Source: Bog-257 sp963846715 (GTDB lineage Bacteria > Acidobacteriota > Terriglobia > Terriglobales > Acidobacteriaceae). From it: 64,000 bases of DNA. Shown here in pieces: positions 46,989 through 55,940 of this stretch. The notes under the pieces are model-generated. The model had not been told where the DNA came from. It saw only the letters and a program-made list of their open reading frames with translations, and did not search any database. Within the stretch, counting starts at the first letter, position 1. Every line of letters begins with the position of its first letter. Position numbers and translations under genes: made by a program. The DNA lies in NCBI GenBank assembly GCA_963846715.1, contig CAWJXA010000007.1, forward strand, positions 124,001 to 188,000. Reading direction: 5' to 3'.

Positions 46989-49900
46989 ATGCGACGCCTG
47001 GGTTTCACCAGAAGTACCGCCACGATTTTCAACTCGTCCATGCTCGCCGTGGGCGTACTCATATTCTGTACTCTACCGGTAACAGCCCAGGACAGCTCTT
47101 CGCCTGCACCGACTGTGAGCCAAGCGGATGGTTTTGCGGTGTCGGAGCCCGTGCGCGAATTGGCCAAGTTGCCTCGCGCCACGCAGTACGGCTTTCACGA
47201 GGCCGTCCCGGTCCGTCGCATTCCCAAGCGTGACTTCGGTGTCGCCGTGGACCCAGTCGAGCAGAGAACTACCATCAGCCGGCCGAGTGTCGACTACAGC
47301 ATCGGCTTGGATTTCCTCGGTGTAGGTACCGGCTTCCCCGGCTACACAGTCCCCCCCGATGCCCCTCCCCCCGATACGAACATGGCGGTAGGCGATACCC
47401 AACTCGTCCAAGCGGTCAACACTTCATTCGCAGTATTTAACAAATACAACCCGAGCGACTACGTCGGCCCTATCGATGGCAGTCTCCTATTTGGAGCGTT
47501 GGGTGGATCATGCGCGGCCAACAACAGCAGCATGAGTGTCCAGTGGGACAATGCTGCCCATCGATGGCTACTGGCTCAGAACACATCGTACGGACCCCCT
47601 TACCACGCATGCGTGGCCGTGTCCACCACTGCCGATGCTGCGGGTACTTACTATCTTTACGTGTTTCCGATAACCATCGGAACGAGCCAACCTTTTCCCG
47701 CGGATCCGAAGTGGGGACGCTGGATCGACAGCTGGACGCAAACGACTAACAACTTCGACACCCTCCTCTACTTCCCTCTCGGCCCTGGCATTTGCGTGTA
47801 TCAGAGGTCGGGAATGCTCGCCGGCAGTCCCTCTCCCAAGCAAGTCTGCTTTCAGCTTGCAGGAATAGCATGCAGTTTTGGAGGCACATGCCAAAGCAGC
47901 TTATTGCCCGCCGATATCGACTCACCAACCAATCCGCCGGTAGGCGAATGCCAATTCTTGATCGGTAGCGTCGCTGATGTGACTAACCATAACCTGTCCC
48001 TGTACTCGGTTTGCATTGACTGGCTGCACCCGAGTGACCCGAGAAGGACCTACATCACCGGCGACAACAATTCTCAGCTCACCACCGTGCCAACCTATAC
48101 CCTTCTTTGCACCGATCCGTTTGGCCAGTGTGTTCCGCAAAAGGGCACTACGAATCAGTTGGACTCGCTCGACGATCGTCTGATGTACCGCTTTGCGTAC
48201 TACAACGATACGGTGCCGGGCAAGCAGCACTGGTACGTGAATCACTCCGTGAAAGCGTCTAGTAACCAGATCGGTGTCCGCTGGTACGAGTTCCAGGCGC
48301 CCCAGATTGCTGTTATGCCTCCGGCTCTTATGTCGGGTCCGTTCCAGTCAGGTACTTGGGCACCGGACTCGAATTACCGTTGGATGGGTTCCATCGCCGG
48401 GGACCGAAACAACGATATTCTGCTGGGCTATAGCCTTTCGAGCTTGACCCTTTATCCGTCGGTAGAAGTTGCCGGGCGTCTGAAAACCACACCGGCGGGC
48501 AACTTGGAACCTGAGGTTTCAGTAGTTGCGGGGACAGGGTCGCAGAGCGGATCAAATCAAGCGTGGGGCAGTTACAGCGCAATGCGTTTAGACCCGGATG
48601 GCTGCACCTTCTGGTACACGCAAGAGTTTTATCAAGTGAAGGATCGAATGGCCTGGAGCACCCAGATCGCATCCACCAAGTTTGCGAACTGCCAGAATCC
48701 TGCCTTCAATGGCTACATTGAACTTTGCAAGCAGACGGATCCAGACTACCCAGTCAGCGGCACATTCAGTTTCACGTTAACCGCCCCATTTTTCAGTTCA
48801 CTCCCCATAGCGGTTCCCGTGGGCTCCTGCTCGCCACCTATTCAGGTCCCTTCCGGTCTCATCACGATTAACGAAGCGCCCCAGATCGGGGTTGGGGTCG
48901 AAAATGTCAGTGCATATTCGGATGGGCCATTCGGACAAATTGATGAACTGTATTCGTGGACTTTCCCGAATCAAACCGCCACGGTGATGGTCCAGCCGGG
49001 CGGCGTCAGTCTGGAAACAGTTGCTACGTTTACGAACTATGCAGCTCCTCCGGGTTCGTTGAAAATCTGCAAGATCGCTGGCTCGCCAAGCTTGGTCGGT
49101 ATGCCCTTTACCTTCACGGCCAGCGACGGAACGACCATCCACAGGGATACCGTAAACGCAGGTCCGCCGCCGGGTGGCAACTGTGTCGTAGACGGCACCT
49201 GGCCTGTTAATGACCCGGTGACTGTCACGGAAACTTCTATTCCTTCCGGCGTTTCGGTGTCGAGCATCACAGTTGAACCGCCGGATCGGGGCGGGCCGCC
49301 AGACCTCCAGCACGGGAAAATTGTCGCTACCATCGGAAGCGGCTTCACCGAAGTGGATTTTACAGACACTGTCACGGTGCCCCCTGGCTCCTGCCAGCCG
49401 TCCGAGTCGTTATCCGTAATGGTGGTTCCCTCGGGCAGCGGGTGCGACCTCCCAGGTGGCTGTGTAGTCGCGTGGGTTCCCCAGGCTAGTTGGCAAAACG
49501 GGGCGAAAGGCGTAGCGGTCGCCAATGTTGAAGGCCACTACATTGCTACGGCGCCCAGGTTTGTAGCGAATCTAGACGACTACATCAATGCTTGCGCTTC
49601 GGATCCCGTATTGAACCCGCCCGAGACGGTGTGTACCGCCAGTGGCGCTACCCACAACAGCAACAACCTGTACGTGATCAAACAAAACAATCCTCCAACA
49701 GCTCTACCACCGATACACACCGCCGGTTTGGGAACCATAAATTTCGGCTGTTGCGCTGCTGCCTGTACTAACTGCGGAATTGCGATGGATGCCGTTCATC
49801 ACAAGGCAGTAATTGCACTCAGCCTCGACGACGGGTACCCGGGGTTCCAGTTCCTGAACCTGCTCACCGGTATGATGGAGACACCGGCCATCCACTCGGA

Positions 49901-50777
49901 TGCGAACCAAATTTCGGAAGATCCACTGATCGATCCGATAAGCAACAGGTTATTGTCACCTGCCGAAGGCAAATCCTGTAATCCCGTCCCTCCGGATGGT
50001 TGCTACCCCAACTATGAGATCGCCGACATCACATACCCAGTGGGTGCGAACTCCACATTACAGTTTTACGAGAACCGATTGGACAATCAGATCGGATTTC
50101 CTCCTGGTGGTGAGCCTGATTCGGCGGCCGAAGACTGTCACGCCCAGATAATTCTTGCATCGATAGAGTTAGGGAATCCTCCGCCTTCCACGCCGTACAT
50201 CGCCGATTTGACAAAGGCAGCTTTCACGCCTGGCGTTGGCGGCGCTGGCGGCACGTGGAGCGATACCTACCAGGCCTTTTATCCCCTGTCGGGATCCCTT
50301 CTGGGTATTGGCGGCGAACACCCGGCCACTGGGCCTATCGCGGTGGCACAGGGAACATCTCATGAGGGGGTTCTGGGACAGGAATCCTTCCATACGTCGC
50401 TAAACCCCGCCAACACCATCACGGCTTTCAGGCTTAAATTGCCCTTTGACGCCAGCGCACCTTATGACGACTGGGTGACTTGCAATCTTGGACCGCCCTC
50501 TCCACAGATACCATTTGCACAGGGACAGGATCCACACACCCTGAGCGCATATCAGAGCCCGAACAAGGACCTCCATGACGGCACCTACCACTCCTTTGCC
50601 GTGCTCGCGAACCAGCCACCCGCCAGCACCATCGCGGTAGTTGACTTGGATCTGATGCTGAACACCAACACCGTGCCGCGGTACAACGGAACCCACGTCT
50701 GCTCAGGAGGAATACCAGTTGGTACGCCAGGCACCCTTCCCTCCCCCTCGGTAGTGTGGTTCCAACCGTTGAACTAG
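46989..50777 (+). CDS. Very large secreted protein with prealbumin-like/Ig-like repeats
   Basis: About 1262 aa from ATG 46989 (gggggactctctc upstream); the open frame extends to 46902. Signal peptide ...SSMLAVGVLIFCTLPVTAQ. The N-terminal ~570 residues (PDAPPPDTNMAVGDTQLVQA, VNTSFAVFNKY, WSTQIASTKFANC) look like a propeller seen in secreted Acidobacteriota proteins. Two or more prealbumin-like beta domains follow (IELCKQTDPDYPVSGTFSFT, LKICKIAGSPSLVGMPFTFT), ending in VTVTETSIPSG-type strands. The C-terminal ~420 residues include a Cys-rich segment (NFGCCAAACTNCGIAMDAVH). No anchor signal is recognised. Probably extracellular or adhesive; the exact role is unknown. Confidence 0.75.
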   Translation: MRRLGFTRSTATIFNSSMLAVGVLIFCTLPVTAQDSSSPAPTVSQADGFAVSEPVRELAKLPRATQYGFHEAVPVRRIPKRDFGVAVDPVEQRTTISRPSVDYSIGLDFLGVGTGFPGYTVPPDAPPPDTNMAVGDTQLVQAVNTSFAVFNKYNPSDYVGPIDGSLLFGALGGSCAANNSSMSVQWDNAAHRWLLAQNTSYGPPYHACVAVSTTADAAGTYYLYVFPITIGTSQPFPADPKWGRWIDSWTQTTNNFDTLLYFPLGPGICVYQRSGMLAGSPSPKQVCFQLAGIACSFGGTCQSSLLPADIDSPTNPPVGECQFLIGSVADVTNHNLSLYSVCIDWLHPSDPRRTYITGDNNSQLTTVPTYTLLCTDPFGQCVPQKGTTNQLDSLDDRLMYRFAYYNDTVPGKQHWYVNHSVKASSNQIGVRWYEFQAPQIAVMPPALMSGPFQSGTWAPDSNYRWMGSIAGDRNNDILLGYSLSSLTLYPSVEVAGRLKTTPAGNLEPEVSVVAGTGSQSGSNQAWGSYSAMRLDPDGCTFWYTQEFYQVKDRMAWSTQIASTKFANCQNPAFNGYIELCKQTDPDYPVSGTFSFTLTAPFFSSLPIAVPVGSCSPPIQVPSGLITINEAPQIGVGVENVSAYSDGPFGQIDELYSWTFPNQTATVMVQPGGVSLETVATFTNYAAPPGSLKICKIAGSPSLVGMPFTFTASDGTTIHRDTVNAGPPPGGNCVVDGTWPVNDPVTVTETSIPSGVSVSSITVEPPDRGGPPDLQHGKIVATIGSGFTEVDFTDTVTVPPGSCQPSESLSVMVVPSGSGCDLPGGCVVAWVPQASWQNGAKGVAVANVEGHYIATAPRFVANLDDYINACASDPVLNPPETVCTASGATHNSNNLYVIKQNNPPTALPPIHTAGLGTINFGCCAAACTNCGIAMDAVHHKAVIALSLDDGYPGFQFLNLLTGMMETPAIHSDANQISEDPLIDPISNRLLSPAEGKSCNPVPPDGCYPNYEIADITYPVGANSTLQFYENRLDNQIGFPPGGEPDSAAEDCHAQIILASIELGNPPPSTPYIADLTKAAFTPGVGGAGGTWSDTYQAFYPLSGSLLGIGGEHPATGPIAVAQGTSHEGVLGQESFHTSLNPANTITAFRLKLPFDASAPYDDWVTCNLGPPSPQIPFAQGQDPHTLSAYQSPNKDLHDGTYHSFAVLANQPPASTIAVVDLDLMLNTNTVPRYNGTHVCSGGIPVGTPGTLPSPSVVWFQPLN

Positions 50778-50869
50778 GGCGGGTTAACACTAACTAGGTA
50801 TCTAAGAGCCTCGACGATCAGGGCGAAGTGGAGGAAGGCGAGAAAGACCAGATCCAGTTTGTCGAAGCG
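50774..50869 (-). pseudogene. C-terminal remnant of an IS5-like transposase
   Basis: The minus strand encodes RFDKLDLVFLAFLHFALIVE followed by ALRYLVSVNPP and stop (31 codons), resembling the tail of IS5-family transposases. Nothing upstream continues the protein; the 'gccccaggttcgccc' repeat takes over. It overlaps the stop of the plus-strand gene. The rest of 50870-51027 has no gene. Confidence 0.5.
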
Positions 50870-51027
50870 CCTGGTGCCCCAGGTTCGCCCTTCTCTTGGG
50901 CTAACCTGGGTTTCATCCGGCTTCCCCTTTCTCTTGCGCTAGCCCCCACTCTCATCTACTCCCCCCCACGCTTGACACCTTCCTCCGCCCGTTTTACTGT
51001 TAGCGCCCACTGGGGGTTCTGCTGGAA

Positions 51028-52561
51028 ATGTCGCTGTCTCCGGTCACCGAACTCGACGACGAACTCGAACAGGCGGGCAAACCTGCCGGCCCGTGCGCCA
51101 TGGTCGTCTTCGGCGCCACCGGCGATCTCACCATGCGCAAGCTCGTCCCCGCGCTTTACAACCTGGAGAAGGCCGGACTCCTGCCCCGTGAATTCGCCGT
51201 CCTCGGCGTGGCCATCGACGACCTCAGCCTCGACGAGTTCCGCAAGAAAGCCACCCGCTTCCTGCAAGCCGAAGATCACGGCAGCGAGGCCTGGGACCGC
51301 TTCCAGCAATGTCTTCACTACCAGCGCGGCGACTTCGGCGACGACGCCACCTACACCAAGCTAGGCGAAGCCCTGGCCGAAATCGACCAGCAGCACGGCA
51401 CCAGTGAGAACTATCTCTTTTATATGGCGACCTCGCCCAAGTTTTTCTGCGACATCGTCCAGCACCTCGGAAGCTCGGGCCTGTCCAAACAAAACGATGG
51501 TCACTGGCGCAGAGTGGTTATCGAGAAGCCCTTCGGACAAGACCTCGACTCCGCACTCGCACTAAATCAAAACATCAAGGAAGTGCTCTCGGAAAAACAG
51601 ATTTACCGCATCGACCATTACCTCGGCAAAGAGACCGTGCAGAACATCATGGTCTTCCGCTTCGGCAACGGCATCTTCGAGCCCATCTGGAACCGCCGTT
51701 ACATCGATCACGTCGCCATCACCAATGCCGAAACCGTTGGCGTCGAGATGCGTGGCGGCTACTTCGATGCTGCCGGTACTCTGCGCGACATGGTTCCCAA
51801 ACCACATGATGCAGCTCATCAGCCTCACCGCAATGGAACCTCCGGCGTCCTTCAGTGCCGACGCCGTGCGCGACGAGCAGGCAAAGGTCTTGAACGCCAT
51901 CCAGCCGCTGAGCTCGGAAGATGTGCTGCACCAGGCTATCCGCGGCCAGTATGGCGAGGGCGTCATCGCCAAGGAAAAGGTCCAGGCCTACCGCTCCGAG
52001 CCTGGCGTTTCGCCGGAGTCGAAGACCGAAACCTTCGTCGCCATGAAGCTGAACATCGACAACTGGCGATGGGCAGGCGTTCCGTTCTACCTGCGGACCG
52101 GCAAGCGCATGGCCAAGCGCCACACCGAGATCAACATTCAGTTCAAGCGGGCGCCGTTTCAACTGTTCCGGCAAACTGCCGTGCATAAACTTCAGACCAA
52201 TCGCCTGGTCATTCAGATCCAGCCCGACGAAGGCATGTCGCTCGGCTTCGGCGCGAAAATTCCCGGCGCTCAGCTTCGCCTGGGCTCGGTGGAGATGAGC
52301 TTCGAATACGCAAAGTATTTTGGTGCCGAGCCCTACACCGGCTACGAGGTATTGCTCTACGATTGCATGATCGGCGATGCCACTTTGTTTCAGCGCGCCG
52401 ACATGGTCGAGGCAGGCTGGCGAATTCTCGATCCCGTTCTCGACGTCTGGAAGGCGCTGCCCGCCCGCAATTTTCCCAACTACGCCTCTGGCTCGTGGGG
52501 GCCCAAAGAGTCGGATGACCTTATGCAACGCGACGGTCGGCACTGGAGGAAAATCGAATGA
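51028..52561 (+). pseudogene. zwf: Glucose-6-phosphate 1-dehydrogenase, frame broken by one base
   Basis: First step of the oxidative pentose-phosphate pathway: glucose-6-phosphate + NADP to 6-phosphogluconolactone. ATG 51028. Nucleotide-binding motif VVFGATGDLTMRKL (about 27-40) and the active-site motif RIDHYLGKE (about 193-201). After TLRDMVP the match moves from the first frame to the next (NHMMQLISLTAMEPP ... WAGVPFYLRTGKRM ... KESDDLMQRDGRHWRKIE). The break is the run CCCAAACC at 51796-51803; with AA instead of AAA (51799-51801) it reads PNHMMQLI and gives about 510 aa, normal for the family. Its stop overlaps the glk start (ATGA), so the pair forms an operon. Probably a homopolymer error. 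Confidence 0.9.
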
Positions 52562-53554
52562 TCCTCGCCGGCGATATCGGAGCAACTAACTCGCGGCTCG
52601 CTGCCTTCGACACCGAGGGCAACCGCCTGCTATGTGCGGTCGAAAAGGTCTATCCCAGCAAGGAGCATAAAGGTCTGGCGGAAATCGTCGCCGACTTCAC
52701 CCGCACCGAAGGCATACCCGCGCAGTCGGCATGCTTTGGAGTCGCTGGCCCGGTGCGCGGAGGCCGCAGCAAAATCTCCAACCTTCCATGGATCATCGAC
52801 TCGCGCGAGCTTGCCGCGCAGCTGAAACTGCGCACCGTCGGACTCATCAACGATCTCGAGGCCTTCGCCTACGGCATCGACGCGCTGGAGTCGAAGGACT
52901 TCGTCACCTTGAGCGAAGGCGCAAGCGACGCCGAGGGCAACACTGCCGTCGTCTCGGCCGGCACTGGGCTGGGCGAAGCCGGCCTCTACTGGGACGGATT
53001 CCGTCATCATCCCTTCGCCTGTGAGGGCGGACACACCGAATTCGCTCCCAAGAGCGATCTTGAGATCGAGCTGCTTCAATACCTGATGAAGAAGTACCAG
53101 AACCAGCACGTGAGTTATGAACGTATTCTCTCCGGCCCCGGCATCAAGAACATCTACGATTTCCTGCGCGACACTTCGAAAGCAGAAGAACCTGCCTGGC
53201 TGAAAGAGGAACTGGCAAAGACGTCTGATGCGTCCGGCACTCGTCTCGCAGTTGGCGCTGGCCAAGAAAGCCGCCATCTGCGAGCAGGCTCTGTCGATAT
53301 TCGTCAGCGTCTTCGGCTCCGAAGCCGGCAACTGCGCGCTTAAGTTCATGGCTACGGGAGGCGTCTTCGTCGCGGGCATCGCCGCAAAAATCGTGGCCAC
53401 CATGAAGGAAGGGACCTTCATGAACGCCTTCCTCGACAAGGGCCGCATGAAACCTCTGCTACAAGAGATACCGGTCAAGATCGTCCTCAATGACGACTCC
53501 GGCCTGATCGGTGCGGCCCGCTTCACCCTGGTCCAAAAAGCCTTCCGCGCGTAA
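52558..53554 (+). pseudogene. glk: Glucokinase, frame broken by one base
   Basis: ATP-dependent phosphorylation of glucose, feeding Zwf. ATG 52558 overlaps the zwf stop. Bacterial Glk (non-ROK) motifs: GDIGATNSRLA, ACFGVAGPV, INDLEAFAYGI, VSAGTGLGEAGL and CEGGHTEFAPKSD. The first frame degrades after AKTSDA (about 53232). The next frame continues the family match (PALVSQLALAKKAAICEQAL, ATGGVFVAGGIA-like GGVFVAGIAAKIV, LNDDSGLIGAARF). Reading GATGCG-CCGGCA by omitting T 53233 restores DAPALVSQL and a protein of about 331 aa. Most likely a one-base sequence insertion. Confidence 0.88.
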
Positions 53555-53897
53555 CGCGTTCTACCCGCAGCCCCGGCGTTGAATCTCGAAGGACGTACCG
53601 TAAGTTGAAGTACCCAGAACCGAGTACCGCTCTGCGGGACGGCGTCAGGATAGCCCAGCGCTTCAGCGCTGGGTAGGCTTCCATTTAATAATTGAGCCCC
53701 TTCAGGGGCGGCGCTGTTTCTTGTCCGCCGCAAATCCGTAGCTTGACAACCCAGGTAATTACGCCTGACCTGCATCTCAATCCGCGAAATTCCTATCCGT
53801 GCGATTCGTGAAAATCCGTGCTTAAGCTTCTTCTCCGCGACACCCCCGCCTTCCGCGGTTAATTCTTCCCATATAATCTTCGCAAACAGGAGGGCGA
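53555..53897. repeat. Spacer of palindromic repeats
   Basis: Contains ctctgcgggacggcgtcagg, agcccagcgcttcagcgctg, gagccccttcaggggc and a degraded 'atccgtg..atccgtg' element (53787-53823). No gene. Confidence 0.65.
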
Positions 53898-55754
53898 TTG
53901 GCCCCGCCAACTTCGCGATCCCGCACTAAACCTAAACCTCAAGCGCCCGCCCCCCGTTGGCTGCTCCCCTCGGTCCTCTTTCTCGTCGCGGCTACCGTCG
54001 CGCTGTACGCTCCCGTAAATCATCACCCGTTCCTTAACTACGATGACGACGAATACGTAACCGACAACGTGCACGTGAAGGCGGGCCTTACCGTCGACAC
54101 CGCCGCCTGGGCCTTCACCACGTACGACGCCGCCAACTGGCATCCTTTGACCTGGCTGTCTCACGCTCTCGATTACCAGCTCTTTCAACTCGACCCCGCC
54201 GGCCATCACGACGTCAATCTCCTGCTCCATGCCTTGAACGTTGCGCTGCTTTTCTGGGTGCTGTGGCAAGCCACCGGCTATCCCGGCCGCAGTTTGATGG
54301 TCGCCGCGCTATTCGCCCTGCACCCCATCAATGTTGAATCGGTGGCGTGGATCGCCGAGCGCAAGAACTTGCTGAGCATGTTATTTTTCCTGCTCGCATT
54401 AGGCGCATATCGCTGGTACGCGCGTCGGCCGTGCGTTGCACGCTACGCTGTCGTCACTCTGTTCTACGTTCTCGGATTGATGTCGAAGCCCCAGGTCATC
54501 ACCCTGCCATTCGTTTTATTGTTGTGGGACTATTGGCCATTGCGGCGAATGGCGATACCGGGCGTACGCTCCGCCGACTCCACCGAGCCTGCGCTCTTCC
54601 CGCAGAAGAGTTTTGCGTGGCTGCTGAAAGAGAAGATTCCGCTCTTTGCTCTGGCGATCGTTAGCGCAGTCATCACCATGCGGGCGCAACGCCTGGGCGG
54701 CGGCATCACTCCTGACAGCGCTTTCTGGCCTCGTCTCGCGAACGCTTTCGTCTCCTACGCAAAATATTTAGGACAGCTATTCTGGCCCACGCGTCTCGCC
54801 CCGCTCTATCCTTATTCACCGAATTCGCTCCCGCCGTGGCAAGTTGCGGCCGCCGCTCTTCTTCTCGCAGCCATCACCGCGCTGGTCATCGTCAACCGCC
54901 GTCATCGCTATCTCCTCGTGGGATGGCTCTGGTTCTTGGGCACGCTCGTGCCCATGATTGGTCTGGTGCAAGTCGGCCGCCAAGCCATGGCCGACCGCTA
55001 TGCCTATATGCCCTTCATCGGCCTGTTCATCATGCTCTGCTGGGGACTTGGCGACCTGGACAAGCGGCGTCGCATTTCTGTCGCGTGGCAGGCGGGCGCT
55101 TCTGTAGCGGTCTTGCTGGTGTTGGCAGCGCTCACTCATCGCCAGCTCGCTTTTTGGGACGACAACGAACGCCTATGGACGCACACGCTTGCAGTCACCA
55201 ACGTAAACTACCTCGCCGAAGACAACCTGGGGCGCGCGCTGCAAGCGCAAGGCAAGCCGCAGGAGGCGATGTCCCACTTTGTCAGAGCGGCGGAAATCGA
55301 GCCGTCTTACGTCTTCGCCCACATTCACATGGGAATCTACCAGCATCAGCAAGGCAACTTGCAGGATGCTTTGCGGCAATACCAGCAGGTCATAACTCTC
55401 ACCGCCAACGACGTCGAGCACTACGCCGAGGTCCGCTACGAAATCTTCGTCAACATGGCATCGGCCTACAGCGCTCTGGGAGACGCTGTCCACGCCCGTG
55501 AGTGCCTGCAGTCTGCCCTGAATCTCAACCCTGACAACCCCGAAGTGTGGACCAGCCTGGGCATTCTGGCTCAGAAGACTGGGGACGTCGAGGCCGCCGT
55601 CCGCGCCTATTCGCAAGCCGTCAAACTTCAACCCACGCAGCGCGGTTATCAACTTCTGGCGCGGGCCTTGCAACAGGCTGGTAAGCAGCAGGAAGCCCAG
55701 GCAGCCTGGCAGCAAGCCATGGCCCTTTCCGATGCCACGGCTCCGCCTCGCTAG
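53898..55754 (+). CDS. Polytopic membrane protein with C-terminal TPRs (TMTC-like)
   Basis: Starts TTG 53898 behind caggaggg. 618 aa. About ten membrane helices. Strongly conserved family motifs are FLNYDDDEYVTDN, NWHPLTWLSHALDYQLF, GHHDVNLLLHALN and HPINVESVAWIAERKNLLS. Three to four TPRs fill residues ~440-600 (AEDNLGRALQAQGKPQEAM, VWTSLGILAQKTGDVEAAVR, QLLARALQQAGKQQEAQAAW). The acidic DDD in the first loop is the expected GT-C catalytic site. Related eukaryotic TMTC proteins are O-mannosyltransferases; a protein-glycosylation role is an inference. Confidence 0.8.
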   Translation: MAPPTSRSRTKPKPQAPAPRWLLPSVLFLVAATVALYAPVNHHPFLNYDDDEYVTDNVHVKAGLTVDTAAWAFTTYDAANWHPLTWLSHALDYQLFQLDPAGHHDVNLLLHALNVALLFWVLWQATGYPGRSLMVAALFALHPINVESVAWIAERKNLLSMLFFLLALGAYRWYARRPCVARYAVVTLFYVLGLMSKPQVITLPFVLLLWDYWPLRRMAIPGVRSADSTEPALFPQKSFAWLLKEKIPLFALAIVSAVITMRAQRLGGGITPDSAFWPRLANAFVSYAKYLGQLFWPTRLAPLYPYSPNSLPPWQVAAAALLLAAITALVIVNRRHRYLLVGWLWFLGTLVPMIGLVQVGRQAMADRYAYMPFIGLFIMLCWGLGDLDKRRRISVAWQAGASVAVLLVLAALTHRQLAFWDDNERLWTHTLAVTNVNYLAEDNLGRALQAQGKPQEAMSHFVRAAEIEPSYVFAHIHMGIYQHQQGNLQDALRQYQQVITLTANDVEHYAEVRYEIFVNMASAYSALGDAVHARECLQSALNLNPDNPEVWTSLGILAQKTGDVEAAVRAYSQAVKLQPTQRGYQLLARALQQAGKQQEAQAAWQQAMALSDATAPPR

Positions 55755-55789
55755 CGATGTGAGCGTCCGATGGCCGGGGAAGACGAAAC

Positions 55790-55915
55790 CCAACCACGGA
55801 TTACACGGATGAACACGGATTTTTCCCTAGAAAAGACCTATCCGTGAGATCCGTGAAAGTCCGTGGTTAAAAACTCCGATCCGCGAGCTCCGCGTAATCC
55901 GCGGTTGAATTGCAC
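55790..55915. repeat. 'ccgtggattacacgg' type repeats
   Basis: Inverted pair ccaaccacggattacacgga ... tccgtgaaagtccgtggtta, then a third copy (ctccgcgtaatccgcggttg). Same family at 58910-58950, 59150-59185, 59265-59295 and 60702-60725. Confidence 0.7.
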
Positions 55916-55940
55916 TCCTTCCATTTACAATCTCCAAGCC

